Positions 25,488-37,689 of a stretch of 64,000 nt of DNA are shown piece after piece. A program made the translations under genes and the position numbers. Position 1 is the stretch's first letter; each line of letters starts with the position of its first letter. The stretch lies in contig JBITNC010000001.1 of assembly GCA_050084985.1 (NCBI GenBank), positions 214,582,001 to 214,646,000 on the forward strand, written 5' to 3'. This DNA comes from Nageia nagi (lineage: Eukaryota > Pinophyta). A model generated the notes under the pieces. That model was given only the letters and a program-made list of their open reading frames with translations. It made no database searches and was not told the origin of the DNA.

Positions 25488-26269
25488 TGTTATCACAAAA
25501 ATTTATTTATGCATTTAAATAAATAATTTGATTGTACTAATATACACCTAGAATATTTAATTTATTGATATCAATGTTTATCTTGAATATAATCATAATA
25601 TTAATAATTGTCTTGAATATCATTATGTATTATGGACTAATCCTATTTATGTAGGTACACATTGACCTAAGGATTAGAACATATTATTATCTATATAAAT
25701 AGATATCTAATAGTAAGTCCACATCAAGAAGATACATAATCCCATATCTAGTCTTGGTGGTGGCAATCCTTTAGGTGTCTTTTGACATCACCATGCTATG
25801 GTTTGTGTACTTCCTTATGCAAGCTATTCTAACACTAATGATTTATCTAGATATCATATCACTGATTCAAACATCTATATGAAAATTATTAACTTGATTT
25901 GAAAGTAAAAAAACTCTAATGAAGGCTATTGGTGCTCCTTATTCATGCTAAATACAACATTGACACTCTTCCTATACAAAATATAGACACCTATAGTTCT
26001 CTTTTTATGGCATTTTAGGTTATAGCTTCTAGAGTAGGATTTCTTGATCATCCACATATCAAACATATCATTGTTCTTTGATGTTAGATATGCTTTGTAA
26101 TGTAAGTATACAAATCATAGTTCTTCATTGGTATTATTATCCTAATTCTAAGTGGTTATTTTCTTCATCTATTTATCTATATGTTCTAAATTGTTATTTA
26201 TAGCTTGAAATAGGTATTTTGGGTCTTGTAATTGTTTATTTGTTTACATTCTCAAAATATTTGTAGATA
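25488..26269 (+). repeat. Family A 3' LTR of E2
   Basis: Starts TGTTATCACAAAAATTTA and ends TTTGTAGATA (decayed CA). It is preceded by the polypurine tract AAAGTGGGGCATT. Followed by the target duplication AGACT and the rest of the interrupted satellite monomer. Confidence 0.92.
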
Positions 26270-27048
26270 AGACTTATAGGATATATTTTGCATGTAGCCA
26301 TAGTTTTGGACATGCTTCACACCTTAGCTAAATCATAGAGGAAACTAGGGTAAGGGACTTTGGATTGACCAAAAAGATGGAGAGAGCATAAATAAGAAAG
26401 TGATAAGGGGAGTATGAGAGGGAGTAGGGACTATATGGTCTATGATAAACATTGAGCATGTTTTTGAACTACCACTACATTAGGCATTGATAATCCTCTC
26501 TATGGACTTGCATAGCAACATGAATAATAAGAAATCATGGTGCTTTACTAGTAGACTCTAGATCATGGAAAATCCATATGGTAGGACTTCTCCATACTTC
26601 CCACCATTATGCATGGAAAGTACTTATAGGAGATGTTTAGCATGTAGCCATAGCATTAGACATACTTCATGCCTTAGCAAACTATAGAACAACCAAGGTA
26701 AATAAACTAATATGATGGAGAGAGGGTGAGCAAGTAAGGTATCAAGTGGAGTGCAATATGGAGAGGGGGTCATGCAATTTATGATTTACATCAAGATATT
26801 TTTGAACCACTCCTACATTAGGAATCCATAGTCTTCTATGTGGAATTGCAACATAACATGAATATTAGAAAATTATAGTATTTTACTAGTAGACCCTAAA
26901 TCATGATACACCATTCAAGAGGGTTTCTCCACATACTTTCCACCATTGCATATGGGAAGAATTTATAAGATACATTCTACATGTATCCACAACATTGGAT
27001 GTACTTCATTCCTTAGCTAAATTGTAGAGGTAATGAAAGGAAGGGATA
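26270..27048 (+). repeat. ~347-bp satellite, continuation right of E2
   Basis: Continues the monomer broken at 22,757 (GACTTATAGGATATATTTTG) and adds about two more units, with the marker near 26,565 (decayed) and 26,900. Confidence 0.88.
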
Positions 27049-27245
27049 GATCCATGTAATGTTGTAGGAGTTAAGAAGGAAGGAGTGAGGAAGCAAGGGA
27101 AGAGGTAAGTTGGCTATGCAAAAAGCTAACTAGGGTGATAGGTTAGACTTAATAAACTAATTATATCAGATAATATAATTACATTCCACCAACCCAAGTG
27201 GGTATTAATCACCAATCATCCTCACTATAGTAGTTATGATGGCTC
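27049..27245 (+). repeat. Junction module at the right end of the satellite
   Basis: ATGTTGTAGGAGTTAAGAAG, GGCTATGCAAAAAGC, CCACCAACCCAAGTGGG and CTATAGTAGTTATGA match the other copies of the module. Satellite ends here. Confidence 0.7.
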
Positions 27246-28255
27246 TAGTTATACTGATCCATTTTTTTCTAATCTAACTAACCTCTACCTAGCACTAGCC
27301 ATGGAATACTCCTACTACATGTTAGTTAACATATCCATATCATTCACTATCATATGTACTTACTAATGTAATGGCTTACCATAGGGCCTTAGGCCATTAT
27401 GCATCCAAGTTCTTCTAAATCAATCCACTTGGGACATTGGCTATGTCATAGCTACTTTGGGTATAACCCCTTATAGTTACTATTTTAAATAAAAGTAACT
27501 GCTTTCAATTTCACTCAAATCTAAACATATATTAGTGATGTAGGCTATACTAGATCCTTTGAGCACAAATTGATAATGTCATTTTCTAAGATCATAATAC
27601 TTGATTTACCTAACTAGATCCTAAGGTGACTTTAAAACCTACTAAAACTATGTTCATTATCAAAATGAATGACCCTAGGCATTTCTAAAATATAATGGTA
27701 TTTTACTATCAAAACATAGGATCCTAGGGGTTTCATGACCTATAAACATACAAGAATAAATTCAAAAGTTAGTCTTAATCATAAATAAATAAGCCTACTA
27801 TAGAAATAGAATATGAAAAGAAGGTCAAGAATCATGATGGGTATATCTTTAATCTGATAAGAGGAATAATTCTTGAAATTATAAATTTCTAGGTTACCCC
27901 AAGGCTAATTATTCTCAATTCCTCTTATTAGATGCTTGTTGAAAATTGTTGGATGTAGATGCCCTTAAATTCATTATTTCTAAGGCTTAGGAATGAATAA
28001 ATTCAAAGCTCAATGTTTGCACAGTTACCAACCTAAAAATAAAGATGTGAGCTTTCTTAAATAGATTTTTGTGACATGTAAAATCTTGAATTTAAAATCC
28101 ATATGAATTTTAATCCAATTTGATTGATGATTGATTGATTATTTATTAGATTGGCATAATATTTGATTCATTTGATTGGAGACAAATTGGGAACATAATA
28201 ATTTAATTTTCTTATCTCTTGTCTTTTCACCATTTATAGATAGGATTTATTACTT
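27246..28255. other. Unassigned sequence between inverted satellite blocks
   Basis: No gene, array or family match recognised. It forms the left part of the ~1.8-kb spacer between the two oppositely oriented satellite blocks. Confidence 0.35.
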
Positions 28256-28665
28256 AAAACTACTATAGGTTTCAGCTAGTTTATGGGATAGTCCATGGGT
28301 TTTTTCATGGGCTAAATTTTTGGTAATCTATAGGCTAAACCTTGGGCTAACTAACAGTCTAATCCTTGGGCCCATAAATGGTATAGCCTATGAGCCTAAA
28401 AACATTATATGCTATAGGTGATGGACCCCCTTAACTATTTGTAGATTGGGTTTTTTACCTAAAAATACTATAGGTACCATGTCAATCTAGGCTTGACTAA
28501 AGAATGGTCTATGGGATAGTCCATAGGATGATCCATGGTCTACTCTATGTGCTGGGTCCATGCACTAGTCTATGGGTTGGTCCATAGGTCAATTTGTGGG
28601 CTGATAAATGGGCTAGTCTATGTCCCATCCATTAGTTACCAATAGGCCACTCTATGGGTTGACCT
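28256..28665. repeat. CCATGGG-type degenerate array 3
   Basis: Two copies of the TTTTTTACCTAAAAATACTA module (about 28,250 and 28,450), each followed by words such as GATAGTCCATGGG and GGTCCATAGGTC. Close in wording to arrays 1 and 2. Confidence 0.7.
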
Positions 28666-28666
28666 C

Positions 28667-28860
28667 TATTTATAAATATTTTGATAAATTGCAAATAAAT
28701 AAATAATTACAAAACCCAAAATACTTGTTTCAAGCTATGGATAGCAATTTAGACCACACAAATACATAGGTGAAGAAGATAGCCACTCTAGAATTAAGGT
28801 GACAAACCAATCAAGAATTAATGTGACAAACCAATCAAGAATTAAGGTGACAAACCAATC
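28667..28860 (-). repeat. Truncated family A LTR fragment with 24-bp triplication
   Basis: The first ~130 bp match the 3' end of the family A LTR in minus orientation (TATAAATATTTTGA... CCACTCTAGAATTAA). It then carries three tandem 24-bp copies of AGAATTAAGGTGACAAACCA plus four bases. The rest of the LTR is missing. Other LTR copies have this word once, so the triplication is local. Confidence 0.8.
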
Positions 28861-29036
28861 TATGATGCTCTAAGGGATCAAGTTATTTTAAGGGTGCAAG
28901 GCCTTAAGTATACTATGACTAAGGAACTAATGAATGGTAGAGTTGGTAGACTATTAGGACATGCCATCATGGGTGTTGGTCCATGTAGTTTATTCTAGTA
29001 TTGAGAAGTACTTTAGTAGAAACTCTCCAAGGGGTG
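28861..29036. repeat. Mosaic segment shared with 9.29-9.43 kb
   Basis: GCTCTAAGGGATCAAG, then GCAAGGCCTTAAGTATACTA matches the sequence before array 1 (GCTCTAAGGGATCATG, ATAAGGCCTTAGGTAGACTA). It sits between the LTR fragment and the junction module. Confidence 0.5.
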
Positions 29037-29260
29037 GCTAATTCTAGTACTATCAAAACTACTATGGTAAGGATGATTGGTGACTAGTCCTCACCTAGGT
29101 AGGTACAATGCAACTAGTTCCATCTTAAGATAGTTAGTTTCTTATGTTTACCCTTTCACTTAAACTAGCTTTTTGCATAGATAACCTACCCCTTCCATTG
29201 ATCCCTCACTTATCCCTCTATAACTCCTACAACATATTATGAATACATCCCTTCCCCTAG
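29037..29260 (-). repeat. Junction module, inverted copy
   Basis: ACTACTATGGTAAGGATGAT, CCTCACCTAGGTAGGTAC, CTTTTTGCATAGATAACC and AACTCCTACAACATATTATG are the reverse complement of the module at 27,049-27,245. It leads into inverted satellite. Confidence 0.75.
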
Positions 29261-29873
29261 TTTTCTTTATGGTTTAGTTAAGTTGTGAAGTACATGTAAT
29301 GCTATGGCTACATAAAGAATCTCTCTTATAAATCATTCCCATTAATAATGGTAGGAAGTGTGTGGATAAATCCTATCTCATGATGTATCATGATTTAGGA
29401 TCTACCAACAATGTACCATGGTTGTCTAATATTCATGTTGCTATGTGAGTCTGCAGATAGGACTTTGGATGCCCAATGTAGTGGTGGTTTGGAAACATGG
29501 TTCATGTCATTCATATATTATATGATCCCCTCTTTGTATTACACTCCCCTTTATACCTTTCCATCATGTTGATCCATTCCTTATTCCTTATATTGGATGC
29601 TCTTAGGTTTCACTAAGGCATGAAGTAAATCCAATGAATAGCTATATGTAAACATCTATTGTAATTCCTTCCCATGCATATTGGTGGAAGTGTGTGGAGA
29701 AACTAACTATATTATGTATCATTAGTCTAGGGTCTATTAGTAATGTACCATGATTGATAAAAGTTCAATTTTCTATGCAAGTCTACATAGAGGACTATGG
29801 ATTCCCAATGTAGTGATAGTTCAAAAACAAACTTAATACTAATTATAGATTGTATAGACCCTACTCTATCTTG
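29261..29873 (-). repeat. ~347-bp satellite, inverted block
   Basis: Reverse-complement monomers (GGAAGTGTGTGGA at about 29,356 and 29,686; CATGTTGCTATG; 'GTACCATGGTTG'). E3 interrupts a monomer at 29,874; the same monomer resumes for ~20 bp at 37,690. Confidence 0.85.
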
Positions 29874-30645
29874 TGTTATCATATAAAATTTATTTATGCA
29901 TTTAAATAAATGCATTCATTTTAACTAATGAATACCTATAATATTTAATGTATTGATATCAAGCTTATCTTGAATATGGTTATAATGTCAATGTTTATTT
30001 TAAATATATTATTTCTTGAATATCGATATGTATTATGGGCCAACCTTATTTATGCAGGTACATGCTAACCTAAGGAGTAAGTTATTTTATTTATATATGA
30101 GATAAATCAAGGAGATACATGATCCCATATATGGTCTTAGTGGTGGAATCCTTTAGGTATCTCTTAACACTACCATTCAAGGCTATGGTTTATGTACTTC
30201 CTTATGTGAGTTATTCTAACATTGGTAATCTATATTCTAATTGAAACATTTATATGCAAATTATTGACTTGATTTAAAAGCAAAAACACTTTTATGAGGA
30301 CTATAAATGCTCCTTATTCATTCTAAATGCACCATTAATGCTCCTCCTATACACATATAGATTGCTCATGGTCCTCTTTTCATGGTATTTTAGGTTATAG
30401 CTTCTAGAGTAGGATTTCTTTACCATCTGCATATCAAGCATATCATTATTATTTAGTGTTAGGTATGCTTCATAAGGTAAGTATATAAATCATAGTTCTT
30501 GATTTGTAGTGTCATCCTATTTCTAGAGTGGTTATCTTCTTCATTTATTTTGTTGTATGGTCTAAATTGCTATCCATAGCTTGAAACAAGTATTTTGGGT
30601 TTTGTAATTCTTTATTTATTTGCATTCTCAAAATATTTGTAAATA
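29874..30645 (+). repeat. Family A 5' LTR of E3
   Basis: TGTTATCATATAAAATTTA at the start, TTTGTAAATA at the end (decayed CA). Followed by TTTGGTGAACTCAATGTG, the primer-site region. I could not assign that site to a tRNA. The corresponding site in family B reads TTTTGGTGAACCTAATATTC, so A and B share a similar primer-site start. Confidence 0.9.
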
Positions 30646-30682
30646 TTTGGTGAACTCAATGTGAACCTTAACTTCTAAAAAT

Positions 30683-32810
30683 ATGAACAATTCATTAGAT
30701 CTTTTACCATTAAATCAATCAAAACTTGAACCAACTAAAAGAAAAAGAAAATCATGGAAAGGTGTAACATCAATAAGAAAATGTGCTAGGTTAAATAAAG
30801 ATAGTGTCCCTTTGGCTATTGAAACTAATTTTTTTGATGATGAATCTTATCATGAATATTTTGAAGATAATGATAACCTTGATAAAATAAGCATAAATAT
30901 AATAGATGATGAATCTTATCATGGGGACTTAGAACATAATGAGAGCCCTAAATAAGAAATAGTCCAACCTTTTGAAAATAAATTTTAATTAGCCCTTTAT
31001 CAATCTAGAAAATCTAATAATCTAAACCTAATAGAAGATAAATTAAGGCTAGTGCAATAATTTATAAAACTCCTTAGGATATTCTATAGGTTTACCAAAT
31101 ATCCTACCATACCTCATTCATTACATATCATCTATGAATTTTTGACCAAAAAAGTTGTAGGTCATCTTCTAAGAATTATTGGCTAAGCCACACCTCTTGA
31201 TGTACACCTTAACAAGTTAACATAGGATCATCTATAATCTAAATCCTATTGAAATGGACTACCCATAGCCCATTTTTCCTATGGAAATACATGTTAATTT
31301 TTATATACTTTTTCCTTCCATCCTTGATTCAAACCTTCATCAATCTGCATCATCCTTAACACTTGTAAAAAATTTAAAAAGCCATGAATAAATAACACTA
31401 GAAGAAGCTAATTATGAACATTTGAATGATGATATGGTTGAATTTGATGATGAGTTCAAATAATAAAATAAAAATAGAATTTGAAATTGATCTTGTAGCA
31501 TAAGGACTTATTAATGCTTACTTTTAGTAGTTAGATATAGAAAGAGATTAAAGAGATAGAAGTGAGAAAAATACTAGGCACACAATCCTATTGAAAAGTT
31601 CAATTATTGTAAGATAGGTAATCATAAGAGAGTTATACAATCAACTAATTTCATAATAAAGAGATTAAAATGAGATATTCACTCTTAAAACACTTGAATA
31701 TAATAATGGGAAGAAATTGAAAAACCCAACCCTCTAGAGAAAGAGAAAACCATGAACAATATAACTATGCAAAATGAAAATAAAAAATTAGGAAAAAATG
31801 GCAAAAATAAAAAAATGGATAAATAAATAAAGAGGATAACATTATTAAGTAAAGAAAAATAAGGTGAATAGCTAAATGAAAGGCATCCTTTTTGTAGAAA
31901 AATAAAGGGCAAAACATGGGAAGGGGAAGATATAGATTTTAGCAAATATGATGGCATTAGTGATCCAAGGATACATATCACAATGTTTGAGGAAGAAAAT
32001 TATAACCATCAACATGATGTAGATATATTAGCATGATTATTTCAAATAATTTTAGGGAAAGAAGCTTCTAAATGGTTTTTACAATCTTGAAAATCAAAGT
32101 ATCACCAACTATGAGCAATTAAAACAAAAGTTGATAAATCAATATCAACACAATATAAAAAGAAAACCAATCATTATTGATTTAGAAAGAATAAGATAAG
32201 GTGAGAACTAATCATTTAATAAATTTGTAAAATCATGGAAAAAAATATCCACATTCATAAATTTGAATGAAAAAGAGCTAAAGCATATGTTGATAAAATC
32301 CCTTAGAGATGAGATGATATTGGAATTTTTCAACTATCTAGAGCAACCCCTCTCTAAGATGATTATGTCCATGATTTGAAAAGAGAAGCAACTAGTAAAA
32401 ATTGATTCTTAGAAATTTAATAGAGAAGAAAAAAAACCATTAACTATGAAAATGATAGAAACAATTATAGTGGCAAAAGAAATACCTTATATATCCAAGC
32501 ATAAGACCCCTAGAGTATACACCAATATTATAAAAGACAATGATGAGTTGTTATAATCTTCTCAAAAGGGTTTGATTCAACTACCACCCATGAGTCAAAA
32601 AGTCACTAAAACTATAGGTGGATTTTATGGGTAACATAGAATTCATGGACACAAAACATGTGAATGCAAAACATTTTAAAGATATTATCCAAGATTTAGT
32701 AGAGAAAAAAGTAATATCATTCAAAAAACTAGAAGAACAAAAAAAGACTCCCATACATGTAGATAATGGGAAATTGGGGATTTACAATAACCCCATGCCA
32801 TAGCATAATG
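30683..32810 (+). pseudogene. Gag of family A element E3
   Basis: Starts at an ATG 37 bp after the LTR, the same start as in E1 and E4 (MNNS). The first 90 codons are open (lysine-rich, then acidic). The central retrotransposon gag domain lies about 31,930-32,360 (KYDGISDPR-like start, then the 'LG.E...W' block and a YEQLKQK-like stretch). A CHHC-type motif lies at about 32,618-32,665 (YHRIHGHKTCEC in family consensus), with the lysine-rich end to 32,803 finishing in NGKLGIYNNPMP. The C-x3-H-x4-H-x4-C layout and the 'yxNPlP' end are typical of Tat-lineage Ty3/gypsy gag. Internal stops and frameshifts show it is dead. It would have encoded the particle protein. Confidence 0.82.
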
Positions 32811-33129
32811 TAATAATAATATATGCATAAGTAAACATGATAAAAAATCCCCTTATCATAGGGGTGTAATAAGAAAAATAATTAAATGAAGCTAGTACTA
32901 GTGGGGGCACAAGGCCTCTAGTTATGTCATTTGGCAAACATGCATGATCATGCTAACACTAATAGAACTATAGTAGGATATATGAACTAATCAATATCAT
33001 GATGGAAAAATGGGGGATCATTTTTATGTCATAATAGGAGAATTGGTGCTCTATTTTTATCAAAAATGGATTGCTCATGATCCTTTCTTGTAAATAAATT
33101 TTATCAAATTTAAAATTAGTGTGTACAAA

Positions 33130-35400
33130 TTTGTGTGGAGTTTTTATCTAGATCACTACATTTTATCATCATATATCTAGAACTATCATCTTCTAGAAGG
33201 ACCTCCTTCCCTACACTACAACTAGTAGCCCTACTAGAGCCACTACCCCCACACCTAGCCTTATACTTCTTAACCCTTACTTTCTCTTCACTTGCTTATC
33301 TCTCAACCTTGTTAGCTACTCATAAAGATCCTAAATCTATGCATTTTCTCTTTATAGATCCTCTATAAGCTAGTGTAGTCTCCTCCTCCATATTGTAACT
33401 ATCGTCATAGATCTCTAATTTTGGCATCCTTTTACTGTATGAGCCTATGTAGCTAAGTCATGTTTGGTTTTGTATCTTCATAATTTGCATATAACATGGA
33501 AATCACATATCAATAATGCATGCATTTTATAAATAAAGTAGAAATATATATACAGATCAAAAGAATATGTACCATCATCATCCTCTCATCCTTAGTCACA
33601 TCTGTATCCTCCTTTTGTTAAGCTCATATTCATCCTAGTCTAGGTTGGTCTCTTCATTATCATCATGATTGGAATCTAGTGTCTCATCATGTGTGTTACC
33701 CATTTAATGTGAGCCCCATCCTATCTATGTGTAACCTATATCCCATCCTATCAATGCCTCCCTTGTGTTAGCTACATCTCCCTCATCCTTGGGCTAGTCT
33801 ACCTCATGTATGACTAGGTGGTGAGGATTACATCCTTACCACCAATCTATGTAGTCTTTGATATGCTTAATACCATATATGTTTGGGTTATCTTTAAATT
33901 TTGAGCCCTCATTGGGGTATGTTCACTTTAAATCCTAATCTGGTACTAGCTCATAGTCCTTTAGTAGATCCTACTATGGTAGTAGTGTACTACTATCCCA
34001 TAGTCATTTGGTATCCCTTATTATATCCCAAATTATTAGAGTACTTACTTTGGCCTATATGTCTCAACCAATTACCTACATGATAGTTATATATCAAGTG
34101 TCTCACCTAGGTTAGCTCATGCATATCCTTAATCCACTCTAGGGAATATCTATAGGGATGCTAGTACATCTATGGACACCTTAAGTGTGTCAAATCATAT
34201 CATTCATCCCTTAGGTCAACATCAAGAAAGTTAGGACCATGTGTAGTTACCCACCATTGGCATGTGGGGACATCATCAAGTAGATATAAAAATAGAGAGT
34301 TTATATAAAGATGCCTATGTGATCATAGGCTCATACTTATAGTATCATGGAGTGAGCCACCTATCTCCCCCCTTCACCATCCTAGTGAATGAATGTAAAT
34401 CATGATATAGTATGCAAAAATAACTAGGTACCATGCATATTATTGATATTATAGGACCATGTCCATGATAATAAGAACCATTCCCACTAAAAATATTTCA
34501 TTACTCTTATTTGGATAGACAACAACATCTAGTAAGCAAGCAATAAGGAGCCTCAACTATAGGTTAGCCCATGTTGGAGGATCCTTTGGCACATGTTGCA
34601 TTAAGAAAACTCTATCTTCTTATGGTTCACCTCATCTAATACCATAAACCATATAGCCAATCCTCTACTCTTTTCATGCTAGGAATAGGATCATATTCAC
34701 TAGCTTACCTTTGATAGGTAGCCTAGTGATCCTATAGATATCCTCAAGTGTCACAGTAATCTCCTCGATGGATAATTGAAAGGTGTTGGAATTAAGATCC
34801 CACCTCTCCATTAAGGCTATCAACATATATTGATCATGATAAATTTTAATTATAAAAGTCCAAATAACTTAAAGAAATAGCCTTAAGCATGCTCTAACTC
34901 TCATTTGATTAAGGCCATTATTAAGCAATCATAAAAGTAGTACTCTTTCTAGAAGTCCTCTTGTAATAACTATGATCCATAGCAAAAATACTTAAAAAGT
35001 AATATTAGTTTCAATTATTAATGTATTTTTTGAGTTTTTTATAATAGTAAAAGAGCATTTCCCATGGTCCAAACTATAGTAAAAGAGGACCACCCATAGC
35101 CTAAACTAGGGTAGAAGGGACCACCAATAGCCCTCTTCTCATATAAAAAAATGATAAAATTTCATGTGTAGGGTCATACAAAAAAAGATCAACCTTATCA
35201 TGATGGTAGGAAAATGAAAAAAGAGTAATAAAAGTCAAAAATGAAATCAAAGGTATTGGGTAAAACCCTAGGAATAGAATATCAAACTTATATGAAATCT
35301 ATAAAAATATAGGAAAACTATAAAAAATATAAGAAAAATCAAGAATGCACCAAATAAAACATAGGTAAATATGATTTACCTAATAACTAATAGGATATTT
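33130..35400 (-). pseudogene. PMD gene copy in E3, antisense to the element
   Basis: Minus-strand reading gives YHDQYMLIALMERWDLNSN, then EITVTLEDIYRITRLPI near 34,690-34,840, and DPTHEILSFFYMRRG near 35,110-35,170: the plant mobile domain. Introns persist: one near 35,395-35,275 (donor AG|GTAAATCATA, acceptor TATTCCTAG) and the remains of another near 33,590-33,500 (donor ATG|GTACATATTC), matching those in E4. The C-terminal acidic region (about 33,590-33,900) also aligns with E4. It lies wholly between gag and the hairpin minisatellite and is antisense to gag. Many TAG stops. Confidence 0.78.
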
Positions 35401-35904
35401 CATCACCAAAGTAGCTTTGTGTCCCTCTTAGCATGTGATTAGTAAATCCATGACAAGAAGATATGAAAAAGAAGCAAAATCAATCACAACTTGATAGTAT
35501 CAATATCAAGAATAAGTACCTACCAAATAGGCTCTTAAAATCTTAAGCACTCTCCACTCTAAAAATGTAACAATGATAATGAAAGGGGGTAAACTATATT
35601 TTACAATATTTCAAGAGAACATATCCCTAGATAGTCTTGATTTGTGTACCTATGGATTATAAGCATGTAAATAGAGTAGTCAATTAAAGTTTATAAGAAA
35701 TATGCCATTGTCAAGTTCTATAGTTTTCAAAAATTCCTTAATAAAAGCATCACCTACAACCTTTTTCTATTATTAAAGTACTATCAATGGTGTGATTCTA
35801 TCAAAATAGACCACTAATGTTCCTTATTTTGTTATATTGAATATCTTGATTTGCTAGAACATGATGAATTATGTATATGGCTATATCATAGATCATATTT
35901 TTAT

Positions 35905-36495
35905 TATATTCCTCTTAGCATGGAGTTTTAGCTCCCACATAGATATCATGGTTCTTTAGCATGAAGTTTTAGGCTTTATCACATACTATATACCTCTTAG
36001 CATATATTTTTAGTTCTCATCATCATATTATGCCTCTTAGTTTAGATTTTTAGCTCTAATCATATATCATGCCTCTTGGCATAGAGTTTCAACTCTCATC
36101 ATCATATCATATCTCTTGGTGTAGAGTTTTAGCTCTCATCATCATATCATACCTCTTGGCATAGAGTTTTAGCTCTTATCATCATATCATACCTCTTAGC
36201 ATAAAGTTTTAGCTCTTATCATCATATCATACCTCTTGGCATAGAGTTTTAGCTCTTATCATCATATCATGCCTCTTAGCATAAATTTTTAACTCTCATC
36301 ATCATATCATGCCTCTTGGCATAGAGTTTTAACTCTCATCATCATATCATGCCTCTTGGCATAGAGTTGTAACTCTCATCATCATATCATGCCTCTTGGT
36401 GTAGAGTTATATCTCTATCATCATATCAAACCTCTTGGTGTAGAGTTTTAGCTCTCATATTATCATGCCTCTTGACATGAAGTTAAGCTCCCATT
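35905..36495. repeat. Hairpin minisatellite, ~15 units (E3)
   Basis: Between 36,120 and 36,400 the period is exactly 40 bp; flanking units are more diverged. Consensus unit: TATGCCTCTTGGCATA + GAGTTTTAGCTCT + CATCATCATATCA. Units with GGTGTA instead of GGCATA still allow the first stem if G-U pairs are counted. Positioned between the PMD gene and the 3' LTR. Confidence 0.93.
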
Positions 36496-36893
36496 CTATA
36501 GTATGTTATTCATTAATGTTTGTTAAGGTTTTCATATGTCATATGTTGTCTTATTGATATGGATTTAGTATGATCATGTGTTGTCATATGTGGTAATGTA
36601 TGGTCATATGTTGTCATGTATGGTCATGTGTTGTTATGTGTGGTCATGTGTTGTTCATATCATGACAAGGGCAGATTGAAAAATATCATAGCAAGGATTT
36701 TTTTCAACCCATATCTATATTTTACATGTTCTTACTATATTACAATCTTTATTGAAGTTCAAATTAATTAGTGTTGGTATTATACTCATCAATTCTTGCT
36801 AATATTTCATTACTATGATATCTTAATTTATACTTTGAATGAAAAATCTTAATGCACCTAGTGATATCAATTTCTCATCCAAAGTGGGGCTTC

Positions 36894-37689
36894 TATTATC
36901 ACATAAAATTTATTTATGCATTTAAATAAATGCATTTATTTTCACTAATAAAAACCTAGAATATTTAATGTATTGATATCAATGCTTATCTTGAATATGT
37001 TTATAATGTTAATGTTTATTTTAAATATATTATTATCTTGAATATTGATACTTATTATGGGCTAACCCTATTTATGTAGGTACATGCCAACCTAAGGAGT
37101 AGGTCATACTATTATCTATATAAATAAGGATATAATAATAAGTCCAAATCAAGGAGATACATGATCCCATATATAGTCTTCATGGTGGCAATCCTTTAAG
37201 TGTCTCTTAATGCCACCATTCAAGGTTATGGTTTATGTACTTCCTTACACAAGTTATTTTTACATCGATAATCTATATTCTAATTGAAACATCTATATGA
37301 AAATTATTTACTTGATTTAAAAGAAAATAACACTTTGATAAAGATCATCAGTGCTCCTTATTCATGCTAGATACACAATTGGTGCTCCTCCTATACACAT
37401 ATAAACTACCTATGGTCCTCTTCTCATGGTATTTTAGGTTATAGCTTTTGGAATAGGATTTCTCTATCATCCACATATCAAGCATATCATCATTCTTCAA
37501 TGTTAGGTATGATTTGTAAGGTAAGTATACAAATCATAATTCTTGATTGGTATTATCATCCTAATTCTAGAGTGGTTATCTTCTTCATTTGTTTTGTTAT
37601 ATGGTCTAAATTGCTATCTGTAGCTCAAAATAGGTATTTTGGGTTTTGTAACTATTTATTTATTTTTATTCTTAAAATATTTATAAACA
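36894..37689 (+). repeat. Family A 3' LTR of E3
   Basis: Starts TATTATCACATAAAATTT (TG decayed to TA), ends TTTATAAACA. Preceded by the polypurine tract AAAGTGGGGCTTC. TATA box TATATAAATA at 37,117-37,126. Numerous differences from the 5' LTR show an old insertion. Confidence 0.92.

Larger units (their letters stand above)
22758..26269 (+). mobile_element. Family A element E2, internally deleted (3.5 kb)
   Basis: Both LTRs are present in plus orientation, flanked by a 5-bp target duplication with one G/A change (GGACT at 22,753-22,757, AGACT at 26,270-26,274) that restores a normal satellite monomer when the element is removed. The gag has been lost. What remains is a ~95-bp inverted segment, most of the antisense PMD gene, five hairpin minisatellite units, a TCATGTGTGG-type array, the polypurine tract and the 3' LTR. 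It is non-autonomous and dead. Confidence 0.92.
29874..37689 (+). mobile_element. Family A element E3, full structure (7.8 kb)
   Basis: Two plus-oriented LTRs of about 770-800 bp enclose gag (sense), an antisense PMD gene, a 15-unit hairpin minisatellite, a 10-bp array and a polypurine tract. It is flanked by TCTTG (29,869-29,873) and TCTTT (37,690-37,694), a 5-bp target duplication with one difference; removal restores the satellite text. No protease, reverse transcriptase, RNase H or integrase could be found in any frame, so this is a non-autonomous gag-bearing element rather than a simple deletion derivative, since E4 has the same layout. Confidence 0.92.

Noticed and set aside
31685-31981. 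98-codon minus ORF in E3
   Set aside because: Antisense to the E3 gag domain; no similarity; the same region is gag in E1 and E4.
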